Of a stretch of 64,000 nucleotides of DNA, positions 12,156 to 22,327 are shown one piece after another. Both the position numbers and the translations under genes were made by a program. Within the stretch, counting starts at the first letter, position 1, and every line of letters begins with the position of its first letter. Where the stretch lies: assembly GCA_030549335.1 (NCBI GenBank), contig CM060184.1, forward strand, positions 42,425,909 through 42,489,908. Direction: 5' to 3'. The DNA comes from Pontederia crassipes. Taxonomy: Eukaryota > Streptophyta > Magnoliopsida > Commelinales > Pontederiaceae. Under the pieces are notes generated by a model. The model saw only the letters and a list, made by a program, of their open reading frames with translations, made no database searches and was not told the origin of the DNA.

Positions 12156-14560
12156 TCATAGTGAGGCAATAACATTCTCCACATTTTCATCACCTATAGC
12201 AATACCTTCATCTTCATCATCATGATGATTTCCACCTTGAAGAACACTAAGATTCATATTAGATCTAAGATAATCTTCACTTTCCTCTTCTATAAGCCAT
12301 TCATCATCTAAAGAGACATCATCAACATGGAGATCGACTTGCTTCCTAACTTTCCTGCTCGTCAACTCTAAGTTATACATTACAAAAACCAAATCATTCA
12401 TCTTCTTTTGTAAAAAGTCGATTTCTTCTCTTTGTGTGCACCTGAGGAGTAATTTAAATATTGAGTTAAAATATTTGACTGATATTTAAAATTATATAGA
12501 AAATGATGCAAAAATGAAAAGAAAATAACATCCCAAAAGCACTCCAGTTACGTACACATCTTGAAGAACTACAAGTTAAGCTTAAAATCCTTATAGCAAA
12601 TCATTGTAATTTTGGTGTATGAGCGCCATAGGATATCCACCATTCTGCTGGTATCTTCTTTTGCCTCATAGACTTAGCAGCTGCAAATCCAAACAACCCT
12701 CTTTCATGCTTGAATTCCTCAAGTTACATATATCCCTTTCTTCATTAGTTAACATCCTATCCATAACTTTATAAACCACGAAGGATTTCTCAATCAGCTT
12801 TAAAGTCATGAGAGTAATGAAATTAAGGATTAAGATAATAAGCAGCTGCATGTAAAGGTCTATGGAGTTGAACCTCCCGTCTATCATCAATAACCCTCCA
12901 AATAGGTTCATAACTACAAAAAAAATTGGATGAGACATTAATACAACTAAAAATAAGATTGAATATCCAAATTGTCATACATTTAAAGCAAGATAATAAG
13001 ACTTTTAAATATTGTTAGTTAATTACCTTTTTCTTACCAGCCTTGAAGTTAACTTTATCTTCTCTTTAGCCCTGTCGTTCTCATCAAAGATAAAGCCCAT
13101 AGCTAGCTTCTCATCTGAAGCTACCATGCAAAGTACTTTAATAAGAGAATATGCTGCCTTTAAACAATTATTAACATTATTCCAAAATCTACTATCCATT
13201 ACAATGTGCTCGACACTTTTCCCTTCTTTCATTGCTTCATATTGGTTGTCTTTCCATTGATTGGATACAAACATAGTCCTCAATGCATTCTTATTATCAA
13301 ACAAGCATCCTAAAGTCAAATAGGAAGTGGCAAAGCAAGTCGCAGCTGGCCTTATCAAATCTTTTCCTTTAGTGAAGTGCTTCATCATACTAACAAGAAG
13401 TGTTCTTCAATAAATGAAACTTGTTATCTTTTTGCCCCTTTTTATCATCACCTCATGAAGTTTAATTTTTTTCTCAAAATCCTCAAACATTAAGTCCATG
13501 CAATGAGCTGCACAAGGAGTCCAAAAATAGCTTCTTTCATTTTTGCATCAACATTTCACTAGCCGACTTGTAAACAACAACATTATTTGTGATAACTTGT
13601 ACGACATTTTCCTCGCCAACTTGCTCCACAATCTCATCCAACATATAAAAATCTTTATTTGTGGTCTTTGAGATGTCTGATGTATCAAGTGAAGTTAAAA
13701 AAACTGTACCCTTGGGGCTATTAACAAGAAAATTGCATATGGTCCTCCTCTTTTTGTCGGTCCAACCATATGACTTGATAGAACATCTCAATTTTTTCCG
13801 TTCAACTTTGTGCTCCTCAGGTATTGACATGGTATTATCAACTTCTTTTTTTAGGTATTTTTCTCTTATTTCATGGTAAGAGGGTGGCTTCAACACGATT
13901 CCAAATTTGCCAATCAACTGACACATCTTCTCAAATTCAGGATTCTTTACACAATTAAATGGAATGACACTAGTATAGTAAAAATGAGCAATTTGCATAC
14001 AATCTTCGTCCCTCAATTCTTTACTCAAAGATTGATTAATTGTTTGTTATTGCTTGGAATGTTTCCAATTCATTTTTGAGAAAGTTAGAAATCCCTCCTG
14101 TCATTTCTTTTCCTTTCCTTTTAGCATTTGTCTCTGTCCTTGCATCTTCCATGCTAACATCATCATCATTTTCCACTTTGCAAGTATTGCTTTGATTCTT
14201 TTTTGCTGCAATTTCTTCTAAATTTGTTAAAATGGTCAATATATGTTTCTTCACATCATCAGGAATAGCAGCACAAGGTGCAACATTGATCTTGGTACAA
14301 GCTAAATGATGTTTAAGCTGATATACTCTTTCGGTTACTATCTTATCACAATATTTGCATTTAAACTTTCTTCCTTCTCCTAGAACTTCAAGGCCATGAG
14401 ACCATCCTGCATGAGTTCTATTTCCTGCAGATTTTTTTCTAAACCTAGTCCCAGTTGCTCCACTAGTGTTAGCTGATCCAGTTTCTGTTCCAGTGCCACC
14501 AGGTGCATTACTACCAATACCAGTACCACTTCCACTTTCACTTCCACTTCTAGAGGTCAT
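12156..14560 (-). pseudogene. H2 hAT transposase (broken)
   Basis: Starts at 14560 with a Gly/Ser/Thr-rich leader. A BED zinc finger follows (FKCKYCDKIV ... LKHHLACTK, about residues 60-90), then the DUF659 region (SYHEIREKYLKKEVDN; SYGWTDKKRRTICNFLVNSPKG; EENVVQVITNN). Further on are the C-terminal hAT pieces around AEWW-SYG (near 12,630), RNWSAFG (near 12,500) and NDLVFVMYNLEL (near 12,380), ending in an acidic tail at 12156. It is not functional: a one-base shift near 14,035 breaks the frame, and more shifts lie between 12,600 and 13,020. Some gaps could be introns. Confidence 0.85.
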
Positions 14561-15009
14561 GGATAATAAGGGATATTAGCTACATCAAATGAAGGCAACG
14601 CACTGGGTATTACAATTCACAAATCAAATCAATTATCAAATTAGAATTCAGTTCTACAATTCATATTTAGAGCTACACCAAATGTAGTTAATTAGCACAA
14701 ATCAATTCAATTCACATTTAACAAATAAGAGCTACAATTTTCATCATTAAGCATCATAATTAACAAATCAAGTTTACTTAGAATTCATGAAGAAATAAAT
14801 GACTTATTCACATTCATTGAACTTGAACTTGAACACATAATTAACATCGACATATCAATGGAAATTATTGAACAAATCATGAGGCAGATTCGCAGAGCAT
14901 CAACATATCATGAAGTCGACTAGATTCCTATCGTAGAGCATCAGCAGAACACATGGTTTGATGTCAAATTTTCATACCCTATGTCTCTAAAATCCTAAGA
15001 TCAGTTGAC

Positions 15010-15050
15010 ACGTCCGCGCACGTGCGCGCGCTCGCGCACGCGCGCATGCG
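15010..15050. repeat. Alternating CG/CA purine-pyrimidine tract
   Basis: About 40 bases of nearly unbroken pyrimidine-purine alternation, very CpG-rich, inside otherwise AT-rich DNA of H2. Such tracts can adopt Z-DNA; that is inferred from composition only. Confidence 0.7.
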
Positions 15051-15059
15051 AGAGAGGCT

Positions 15060-15480
15060 TACATCGATATGATCATGACGTCTGCCACCTATCAGCCTTG
15101 AGGTTTGACTCTAGCAGGCATGGAGCAGAGGGTGTCAACTATTGAGCGTCGAGTGGGGAGCGACGAGCACATAAGAGAAACAACGAGCTGTCAAAGTGGA
15201 CTGGCCGCCGTGATTGTGGAGTGATTAGTGGCGAATGACGAACTTCGAGCATTACAAGAGAGAAGTTGAATGGGGAGTGCCTAAAGGCCCTGAACGGTAT
15301 CATCATGTGCAGTGCTATGTTGACATCGAGCGCTCTTCCACACCAGGAGAAACCGAACTAGCGTATCGGCTCTCGTTAATAGGCAAGCCTCCAACGGCTC
15401 TCCGACTCCTATCGATCGACGATCAACATTCAGGGCGAGACTCGAGAGGCAGCAAGCTTTAGGAATTGGGAAATTGGGAG
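15060..15480 (+). other. GC-rich coding-like fragment inside H2, unidentified
   Basis: Composition rises sharply over about 400 bp compared with the rest of H2. One frame reads MEQRVSTIERRVGSDEHIRE and continues in a helical, charged style with isolated stops (CAG- and TGG-like positions changed). That frame resembles the linker preceding gag in some gypsy elements, but I could not assign it. It may be a captured piece of host or retroelement DNA. Confidence 0.35.
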
Positions 15481-15727
15481 AAGCCAAACTACAAAAATCT
15501 TAGTGCTTTTGCAAGACGTCTTTATTTTTTATTTTTTATAAATAATTTAGAAAATGCAAAAAAAAGATGTGGGATCGATCGAATCGCATCGATCCGGTGA
15601 TCGATCCAGTCCCGGTCCTAATTTTTTTTATCTCCATCATGGGATCAAGATCGATTGTCAAATTTTGGATCATAGGATTGTAAGATCCTACAATCCGGAA
15701 AGCGATCTTGATAACATTGCAATTCAC

Positions 15728-16564
15728 CTTACTTTCAGCATGCTATTGATAGAATAGTTAACATGGGCCATGGATATAAACATCCTTTTTATCATGCATT
15801 ATGTGTAAAATTATTGAATGCTGCTAAGATGCATGTGAAGTTAATTATCGACTCATATCGAAGCACTTGGGCTAACACTGAATGAACCATAATGGGAGAT
15901 GGATGAAAAAATTGATTAACTTTTTGGTTTATTGTCCAAAGGGCATTTCATTTATAAAGTCAATCGATGCCTTTGATATTTATGCAAATGCAAACAACTT
16001 ATGCAATCTTTTTAGTGAACTTGTGGAATGGGTTGGCCCTCAAAATGTAGTACATATGATAACTGACAATGGAGTTAATTACAAAGCTATAGGTTTAAAG
16101 CTCATGGAGAAATATCCGTTTATTTTTTGGTCACTTTGTGCTGCCCATTGTGTCAACTTGATATTAAAAGACATCAGGAAGATGGCTACAGTGGAAAGTC
16201 TCTCCCTTCTTGCTTCCAAAGTAATTGTGTTTGTATACAACGCGTTTCGCAACTACCTTTATAGCTTTGCAAAGTTTACATCAGCACAAGGATGATTTGC
16301 AAGCTTTGGTTGTAAGTGTTGATTATAAAAAATTTTTGAAGCAACAAAAAGGTAGAGATGTAAAACAAATTGTGTTAGATGATACTTTCTGGAGCAATTT
16401 CTTAATGATTGTGAGGATTATGACTCCGTTATACATTTATTGTGACTTTGTGACACTAATGAAAGGTCATCTTTGGACTACATTTATGAGACTATGCATA
16501 GATCACATTTGGAAATTATGAATATTTTCAAAAATATAAAGAGACTGTACAAGCCTTATCTTGA
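15728..16564 (+). pseudogene. H1 hAT transposase, central block (DUF659/RNase H-like)
   Basis: Continues directly from 9860 once H2 and one duplication are removed. It contains INFLVYCPKGISFIKSIDA, WVGPQNVVHMITDNGVNYKA and FWSLCAAHCVNLILKDI, the hallmark central motifs of plant hAT transposases, then a long helical part up to KRLYKPYLD. It ends where C1 is inserted at 16565. Several frameshifts (near 15,880, 16,230 and 16,470) break it. Confidence 0.85.
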
Positions 16565-16900
16565 CACTACAAAAAAATCCTCATTTTGGGAACACCATTT
16601 GCGACCACCAAATTGTGGTCATAATATAGCGACTATTTTGCAACCATTTGATCTCCAAATAATTCCAATTTTTTGCTCAAATTATTTTAGAAATATTGTG
16701 ATCACATTGCATCATTTTTTCATTGGTCGCAATATTTAATAAAAATATTAGCGTGATTCTTCTTGGTGAAAGATAAAAAAATAAAAGTGTGACCAATTTG
16801 CAACCATGTTATATTTGTTTATAATTTGAAAATATTGCAACCATTTTTGTTCGGTCGCAATCATTTTTTATATTTCTTTCCTTTTATTAATAATAATATC
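16565..16900. repeat. C1 left terminal and sub-terminal repeats
   Basis: The CACTA terminus is followed by repeated TTGCGACC, TGTGACCAA and GGTCGCAA words in both orientations, mirrored at the other end of C1. These are the probable binding sites for the TnpA-type protein. Confidence 0.75.
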
Positions 16901-17171
16901 ATAGACAAATATTTAGTTGCCACCTATATTTACTTGGCAAAATGTTGCAAACTTTCCTACTTTCCCTCTTAATCCCGCCTCCCTTTTTGGAGTCCATGCC
17001 CTAACTTATTTCCTATTTTTGTGCCTCTTCCTGTGAGTTCTTTCCTGCACAACTGCCATTGATTTGGTTTGTATTCTCCATAGAGTTCTCTTTTCCTCTT
17101 CCTCCTATTGGTTTCTTTTTGCCATTTTTGTTTCATTGTTTGATAAGTTCTCTCATCCTATCGATCCTACA

Positions 17172-18967
17172 TGTTAGAATCCTATTTTCTAATAATAATA
17201 GGACTAGTTTATTTTCTTTAACTACATTAAGTATTTACTTCCTAATTTGATTAGCACTCTTTTTTCATTTATTTTTAGTTCTACTAGGATTTGTTTGGGT
17301 TTACCCTATAAACATGGCCCCTTGGAACTCTTTTTAAGGATATATGAGAATATAATCTTCTTTCATAATTACTTAGAGCAAGTATCTTGGAGGCTTGACT
17401 TCCTGGAAGTGATCTATTAGAGGCTTGATCCCCTCCAAGCGATCTAATTAGTATCCTAGTTGGACTAGGAACCTATCAATTGGTATCAAAGTTGTTCGAT
17501 CTTGTTTGGACAATTGTGATATCTCAGGTTTTTTGTTGGACCAATAACCTAGTTATCTTCGCCTTTCGCTATCATCTATCGCATGCGCTGCTACCACTAC
17601 ATCGACATCACCACCGCTTACTACTATCAACTAACCTCTATCATAACTTATTAATAGTTTATATTCATAATCTAATATTTCAGACATGTAGGAAAAAAAT
17701 ATGGCTTTATAGGATTTATCTACTTTAGATATTTTAACAGTAGCCAATCGTCTTACTTGAATCGAAGAACAATTTCAATGAATTTTACAAGTATTCTACG
17801 ATGAAAATAAATATCAACGAATAAACAAGGGAAATCATGTAGAAGATGAGCTTGCAAATATTCAACAAATAAGTACGATTGAGGAGTATCAAACTCATTT
17901 CGAATTATTATCAAGTCAAATTAAAAATTGGAGCGAACATTGATTGGTGGAAACTTTTGTTGAAGGCCTTCTTCCTGATCTTTGAAAGGAAGTGAAAGCT
18001 TGATGACCCATTACTATAGTTGCTGCTATTTCTTTTACCCCCATGGGAAGAAGAACGTTTAAATGAAGAGAGGCATCAAGTTGACACTTGAAAAAAACAT
18101 TTAGAAGCACAAGTGCAATAATACTTTCATCACAAGTAGAAGAATTCAACACTTCAGTTTCTTCAGAAATCTGTACTAAAGCTTTATCTCAACAAGAAGC
18201 GAAGGATATTGAAGACAAGTCAGTTGAAGTTCAAACTTCAGATTCATCTGTTGAGACATCTTTTTAAGATGAGACATCTATAATTCTACCGTCAAATGAG
18301 CAAATAGCTTCTGAAGAATCTAGTGCAAAATGCATTGAAGAATCATATATTAATAAGGACTTATTCATGCTTATGACGGTTAACTCATCCTCAAGAAAAC
18401 TTGAAGATGGCGATACCCAAAAGGCTCAAGGTCAATTTTATTCATGCGAAAAGTATTTGATCAATTTCAAATTATCTTTCTTCAGCGAATGCAAGCTTGT
18501 TCAATGCTACCAATGTATAGTCAAAACTACTTTATGAAAAGATGGATCTTTATTTTATTCAAGTTATCATAAGACATCGTCGGATGAAGCATCAAAAGGA
18601 AAAGTTCTCTCACATGTTTCTCCATAGCCTTGAGGACAAGGCTATTTTGAAGAGGGCGGGAATGTTGGGATCCTATTTTCTAATAATAATAGGACTAGTT
18701 TATTTTCTTTAACTAGGATTAGTTATTTACTTCCTAATTTGATTAGCACTACTTTTTCTTTTATTTTTATTTCTACTAGGACTTGTTTGGGTTTACCCTA
18801 TAAATAGGGCCCCTTGTAACTCTTTTTAAGGATATATGAGAATAATCTTCTTTGATACTTGCTTAGAACAAGTATCTTAGAGCCTTGACCCCTCGAAGTG
18901 GTTTATTGGGGGTTTGATCACCTCGAAATGATCTAATTAAGATCCTAGATGGACTAGGAACCTATCA
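17172..18967 (+). mobile_element. L2: short-LTR retroelement with gag remnant only
   Basis: LTRs at 17172-17478 and 18663-18967 (about 306 bp, TGTT...ATCA) are clearly similar and flanked by the perfect duplication CTACA (17167-17171, 18968-18972). A primer site TGGTATCAAAG starts at 17481, two bases after the left LTR. A purine tract (AAGAGGGCGGGAA) precedes the right LTR. Each LTR has a TATA box (TATAAATAG at 18799). The 1.18-kb interior encodes only a broken gag-like domain (STIEEYQTHFELLSSQ region near 17,880), with no protease or polymerase, so it needed another element's enzymes. Confidence 0.88.
17700..18660 (+). pseudogene. L2 gag-like remnant
   Basis: A frame with stops gives ELANIQQISTIEEYQTHFEL and, further on, a WSE...LVETFVEGLLPDL stretch, matching the capsid part of plant gypsy gag. 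The second half is acidic and Ser/Glu-rich with no zinc knuckle seen. Confidence 0.6.
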
Positions 18968-19431
18968 CTACAGTTTTCCATGATGAAGGTATTCAAATGC
19001 CTTAGAGGCTGCTTGTGAGCAGTGCTCATTGCCTCTCCTTGCCAACATTAAAGTGATTTTGGGTGTATGAGAGCTGCATGTGTTCATTGTTGTCAAGTTA
19101 GTTCTTTTTTTAATCTCCTCTTAGTTTTTTTCCTAGTTATTAACATTTATTTTGTTCTCTTTGTTGGGTCAAAGTTTTAATGACATATAAAATTATATTT
19201 TGATAAAATAAACCTCAAAAGATTAAAGTTAAAATGCTGAAAAAATTTAAAATAAAATGGATAACTTTATGCATTACACTTTGATTAAATAATTATCATT
19301 GATCTCATTAATTTTGGATGAATATTAATCAAAGTTGTAGGGAATTCTGTTAGCTTTTCATAGACTCTAAGATCATCTAATTTGGATAACTATGCAAAAA
19401 GTTATGCTCAAAATAGTGCAGGTCGGTCATC

Positions 19432-19576
19432 CTACCGGTCGAAGCAAAGAAGGCAGTCGAGATGATACCGGTCGACTGAATAAAAGATGCCGGTCGACCG
19501 ACAAATACTGGGCCTACCTCGGTCGACGTCGAGCTGATATCGATCGATGTATCGGTCGACGGACCGATCGATCGAT
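19432..19576. repeat. CGGTCGACCG palindrome cluster in the Copia solo LTR
   Basis: At least seven GGTCGA/GATCGATC-type words in about 145 bp, including an exact CCGGTCGACCG near 19491. They lie upstream of the TATA box at 19651, so probably in U3 and untranscribed. Confidence 0.85.
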
Positions 19577-19650
19577 CAAGCGCAGAAGTTGAAGAAAACA
19601 CGCAACGGTCACATAATAATTTCTGGATGAATTTTTCACACACTGAAGAT

Positions 19651-19658
19651 TATAAAAA
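19651..19658 (+). promoter_or_regulatory. TATA box of the Copia solo LTR
   Basis: TATAAAAA about 490 bp into the LTR, followed by a CT-rich leader. Its position fits the U3/R junction of a Copia LTR. Confidence 0.6.
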
Positions 19659-20255
19659 GGAGTGCCAAAGGTAGAGGCAAAGGCACCCCATTTTATAGCT
19701 ATCAAAAGAAAACTATTTTCTTGAAGTTTTCATTTTATAGCTTTCTCTTTCTTTCTCTCTTCTCTTCTTGTGAGCATAGAATTGTAAAAGAGAAAAACAT
19801 TCTTGTTAAAAAAATTGAGAGAGCTCCTGTGTAAAAAGATGTTCTAAATCTTATCTCTTGAAAAAGCGAGAGAAATAGATTAGCTTCTTAGGAGGAGAAG
19901 TTGCTTTGCCTCTCGAAGCGGAGTAAAGGCGGTGGTGTAAAGGACTTTCTTCCTTGCCCAATTTGGAACAAAGAAAGGGATTAGTAGAATCTCTAGCTGT
20001 CTCGAAGTCTCGAAGTCGAAGCGGGGACGTAGGCCAAGTTGTGGTCGAATCTCATCAACAACCACCGTGTCTTTGCGTTTGATTTTCTTTCTCTCTCTCC
20101 CATTCATATTATGCTTATGATCTGAATTGCTTTATTTGCAAAGGTTTTAAGAATTTGCCATTGTGCTTCCGCGACGATATTTGTGAAATCTACATTTTTT
20201 ATTTAACACCAATTCACCCCCTCACTCTTGGTGCTCTTTGGGATCCTACACTCTT

Positions 20256-20900
20256 GTTTAATTTTTTTTCCCTCAAACTAGTGATTAATGGTTTCATGCT
20301 TGTTATTGATGGCTTCTTAGATACTTATGTTTCAGTTAAAATTTTATATAAATATTTATGTTCTTGCTATGTTAACTACTCCCAGTCCCTAAAAATTATA
20401 TATGCTATCATAATGAAAATAAATTATCTGCTTTAAGTACACTTACAAACTTTGTGGAAAAGAAAACCCTATACTTATGTGGAAAATGAAATGATTTACA
20501 TTGAGATAGTTTCACAAAATGATTTTAAGTTCATGCAATAGCAGCTGCCATACTTCCTTTCCCCAATGATAAGCTTCAAATGCTTTCTTTTGGAGTAGAA
20601 AAACCAACAAAAAATCATTAAACCATTTTGTATTTTGAACAGGGAAATAAGAAATGGGAATCAAGAGGATTTATCTCATTGGTTAATTGACTCCTTAATG
20701 GGTAAGTGAGTTTACTCTTTGGTATTAACTAGATAGTGAACTTTTTCCCTTAGTCAACACTAATTGTTTTTCCAATTGCTAAGAGGAAACTAGCCACTTG
20801 GTGCAAAAAGGTAAAAAAATAATAGAAGAGGAAATCTCGGGTATATATGTTCTTGATGGTCCGCATGCAGAATCCAATTCCACCTATCAAGCCGTAGATG
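20256..20900. other. C1 5' non-coding DNA
   Basis: AT-rich DNA of C1 between the solo LTR and a non-LTR remnant. No gene is seen. Confidence 0.4.
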
Positions 20901-20939
20901 TGCTTGATGACCACCTATCAATTATGCCTCAAAAGTTCC

Positions 20940-21450
20940 TAGCCATCAGAGCAAGCAAGAAAGTTGTCTCCCTGGCTCTGCCATATTTGTTAAAACATTT
21001 ACTACTTCTTTACAATCCAATTCCACATATTTAAATCCTTCTTGCCATGCCAATTGGAACTCCATTAAGGCTCCACATATTTCTACTTCAATTGCAGTGG
21101 CAACTTCAAGCCTATGCATGAATCCCAAGAATCATTGTATTATATCATCACGAAGAAGACCACCTGCACTTGATCTTATGCCGAAAGCCACTGTTGACCC
21201 ACCAGTATTTATCTTGATCCAAACCCTTGCCGATTGGTTCCACTTGGTGGGTAATCAAGAGGTCCCTCCCTCTACTTATGACTTCAATTGAGTGAACTTG
21301 TGTGAAACTTGCTACTTCAATTTTTATTATCTCCTCGAGGTTATAGGTATTTGAGATATTTACTTTAAAGATCTTTCTATTTCTCCACATGCAAAATCTC
21401 CAACATGCCATAGCGAAAAAGTTTTGTCCATGCTACTACTTCTTCATTTC
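20940..21450 (-). pseudogene. RNase H-like fragment (non-LTR element or RNase H family)
   Basis: The minus strand reads a broken frame with YWWVNSGFRHK, then LGFMHRLEVATAIEVEICGA and FQLAWQEGFKYVELD. This is the pattern of the plant RVT_3-type RNase H domain found in LINE elements and stand-alone copies. There are at least two frameshifts, and no reverse transcriptase part was found next to it. It lies in the 5' region of C1, so it is either an older insertion or a captured fragment. Confidence 0.6.
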
Positions 21451-22327
21451 TCATCCTTTTGTTCAAGTTAGTTTCCGATCATTCCTCAAGATGAGATCAA
21501 AGAAAATATCATGTCGCGAGGAGGGAAGTGAATGAATCCATACTTTTATTACCCAATTACATTATCTTAGGGTGTGGATAATTGTTTCCTTAAAATTAGC
21601 ACATCTTGGACACTTGTTTGTCTCCATATGTCTTCTAAACCTCTTTGCATTGGCCATTAAACATCCATGTGTAGCATCCACAAAACTTGTTTGTCTCGAC
21701 AAGTGTTTTTTTGGAAAATTACATGCATACTTAATTAGTCATGTTCAGTATGTGATACTAGAACTTAACATTATTAACTACCCATTGCCTTAAGAAAAAG
21801 ATCAATATGTTGTGTTCTTTCAAAAACTCAATATTAAATCATGGAGATTTATTAATTAAATCAAAATGTTGGAGGAATCTCTTATTCTTATAATATTATT
21901 CTTTACTTGACTTTATGGCATCTTCATAGACAAGATATTTCATATAATCGAACTGAAAAGCAGTTTTATTTGTTTTCTTTTCCTGAGGGACAATTATAAT
22001 ATTTCTTTTGTGATGCGCCAATTTTTTATTATTTTTAATTTTAGAAAATTATGATCTCTATGATTTCATTTCACCATATATATTTTTGGAATTCTTATAC
22101 TTTAGATAGGTGTCATATTTGTTTCTCTACTAAGGTTAAGGAAATTAGGATTCCTTCCAAACTGATACTAGATGAGTTGCTGATCAATCTTTGTCTCATA
22201 TCTTGATTATATTGGGATAGAATAAATAAGTCAGAAATTCATGTCATATTGGCCATAACTAACTTTGATTAATAGGCAAGTCATCATTGGTTTATGCTAA
22301 CTTTAATTAGTTGACTTTGTAGGAAAA

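Larger units (their letters stand above)
9861..15719 (-). mobile_element. H2: hAT transposon inserted in the H1 transposase gene
   Basis: The left terminus CAAGGTTGTCAGGATCGC is matched by the complement of the right terminus, CAATGTTATCAAGATCGC. It is flanked by an 8-bp duplication with one mismatch (TAATTCAC at 9853-9860, CAATTCAC at 15720-15727). Further inverted similarity (GTAGGATC and TAAGATCCTAC words) lies inside both ends. It carries a transposase pseudogene on the minus strand, a mini CACTA insertion, a CG-alternating tract and an odd GC-rich segment. Confidence 0.85.
19162..20250 (+). mobile_element. Solo LTR of a Copia (Sirevirus-like) element
   Basis: 1,089 bp from TGTTGGGTCAAAG to GGGATCCTACA, flanked by the perfect duplication CTCTT (19157-19161, 20251-20255). 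The 3' part has the pattern I associate with Sirevirus LTRs: AATTCACCCCCTCACTCTTGG near the end, and a CT-rich leader. A TATA box (TATAAAAAGG) lies at 19651. No internal region or second LTR follows, so it is a recombination product. The U3 part contains a cluster of GTCGAC-type palindromes (19432-19576). Confidence 0.85.

Noticed and set aside
13537..14028. Treating 14028 as a separate gene start
   Set aside because: The proposed start is TTG, and the reading sense continues from the upstream hAT frame. It is one transposase broken by a one-base shift.
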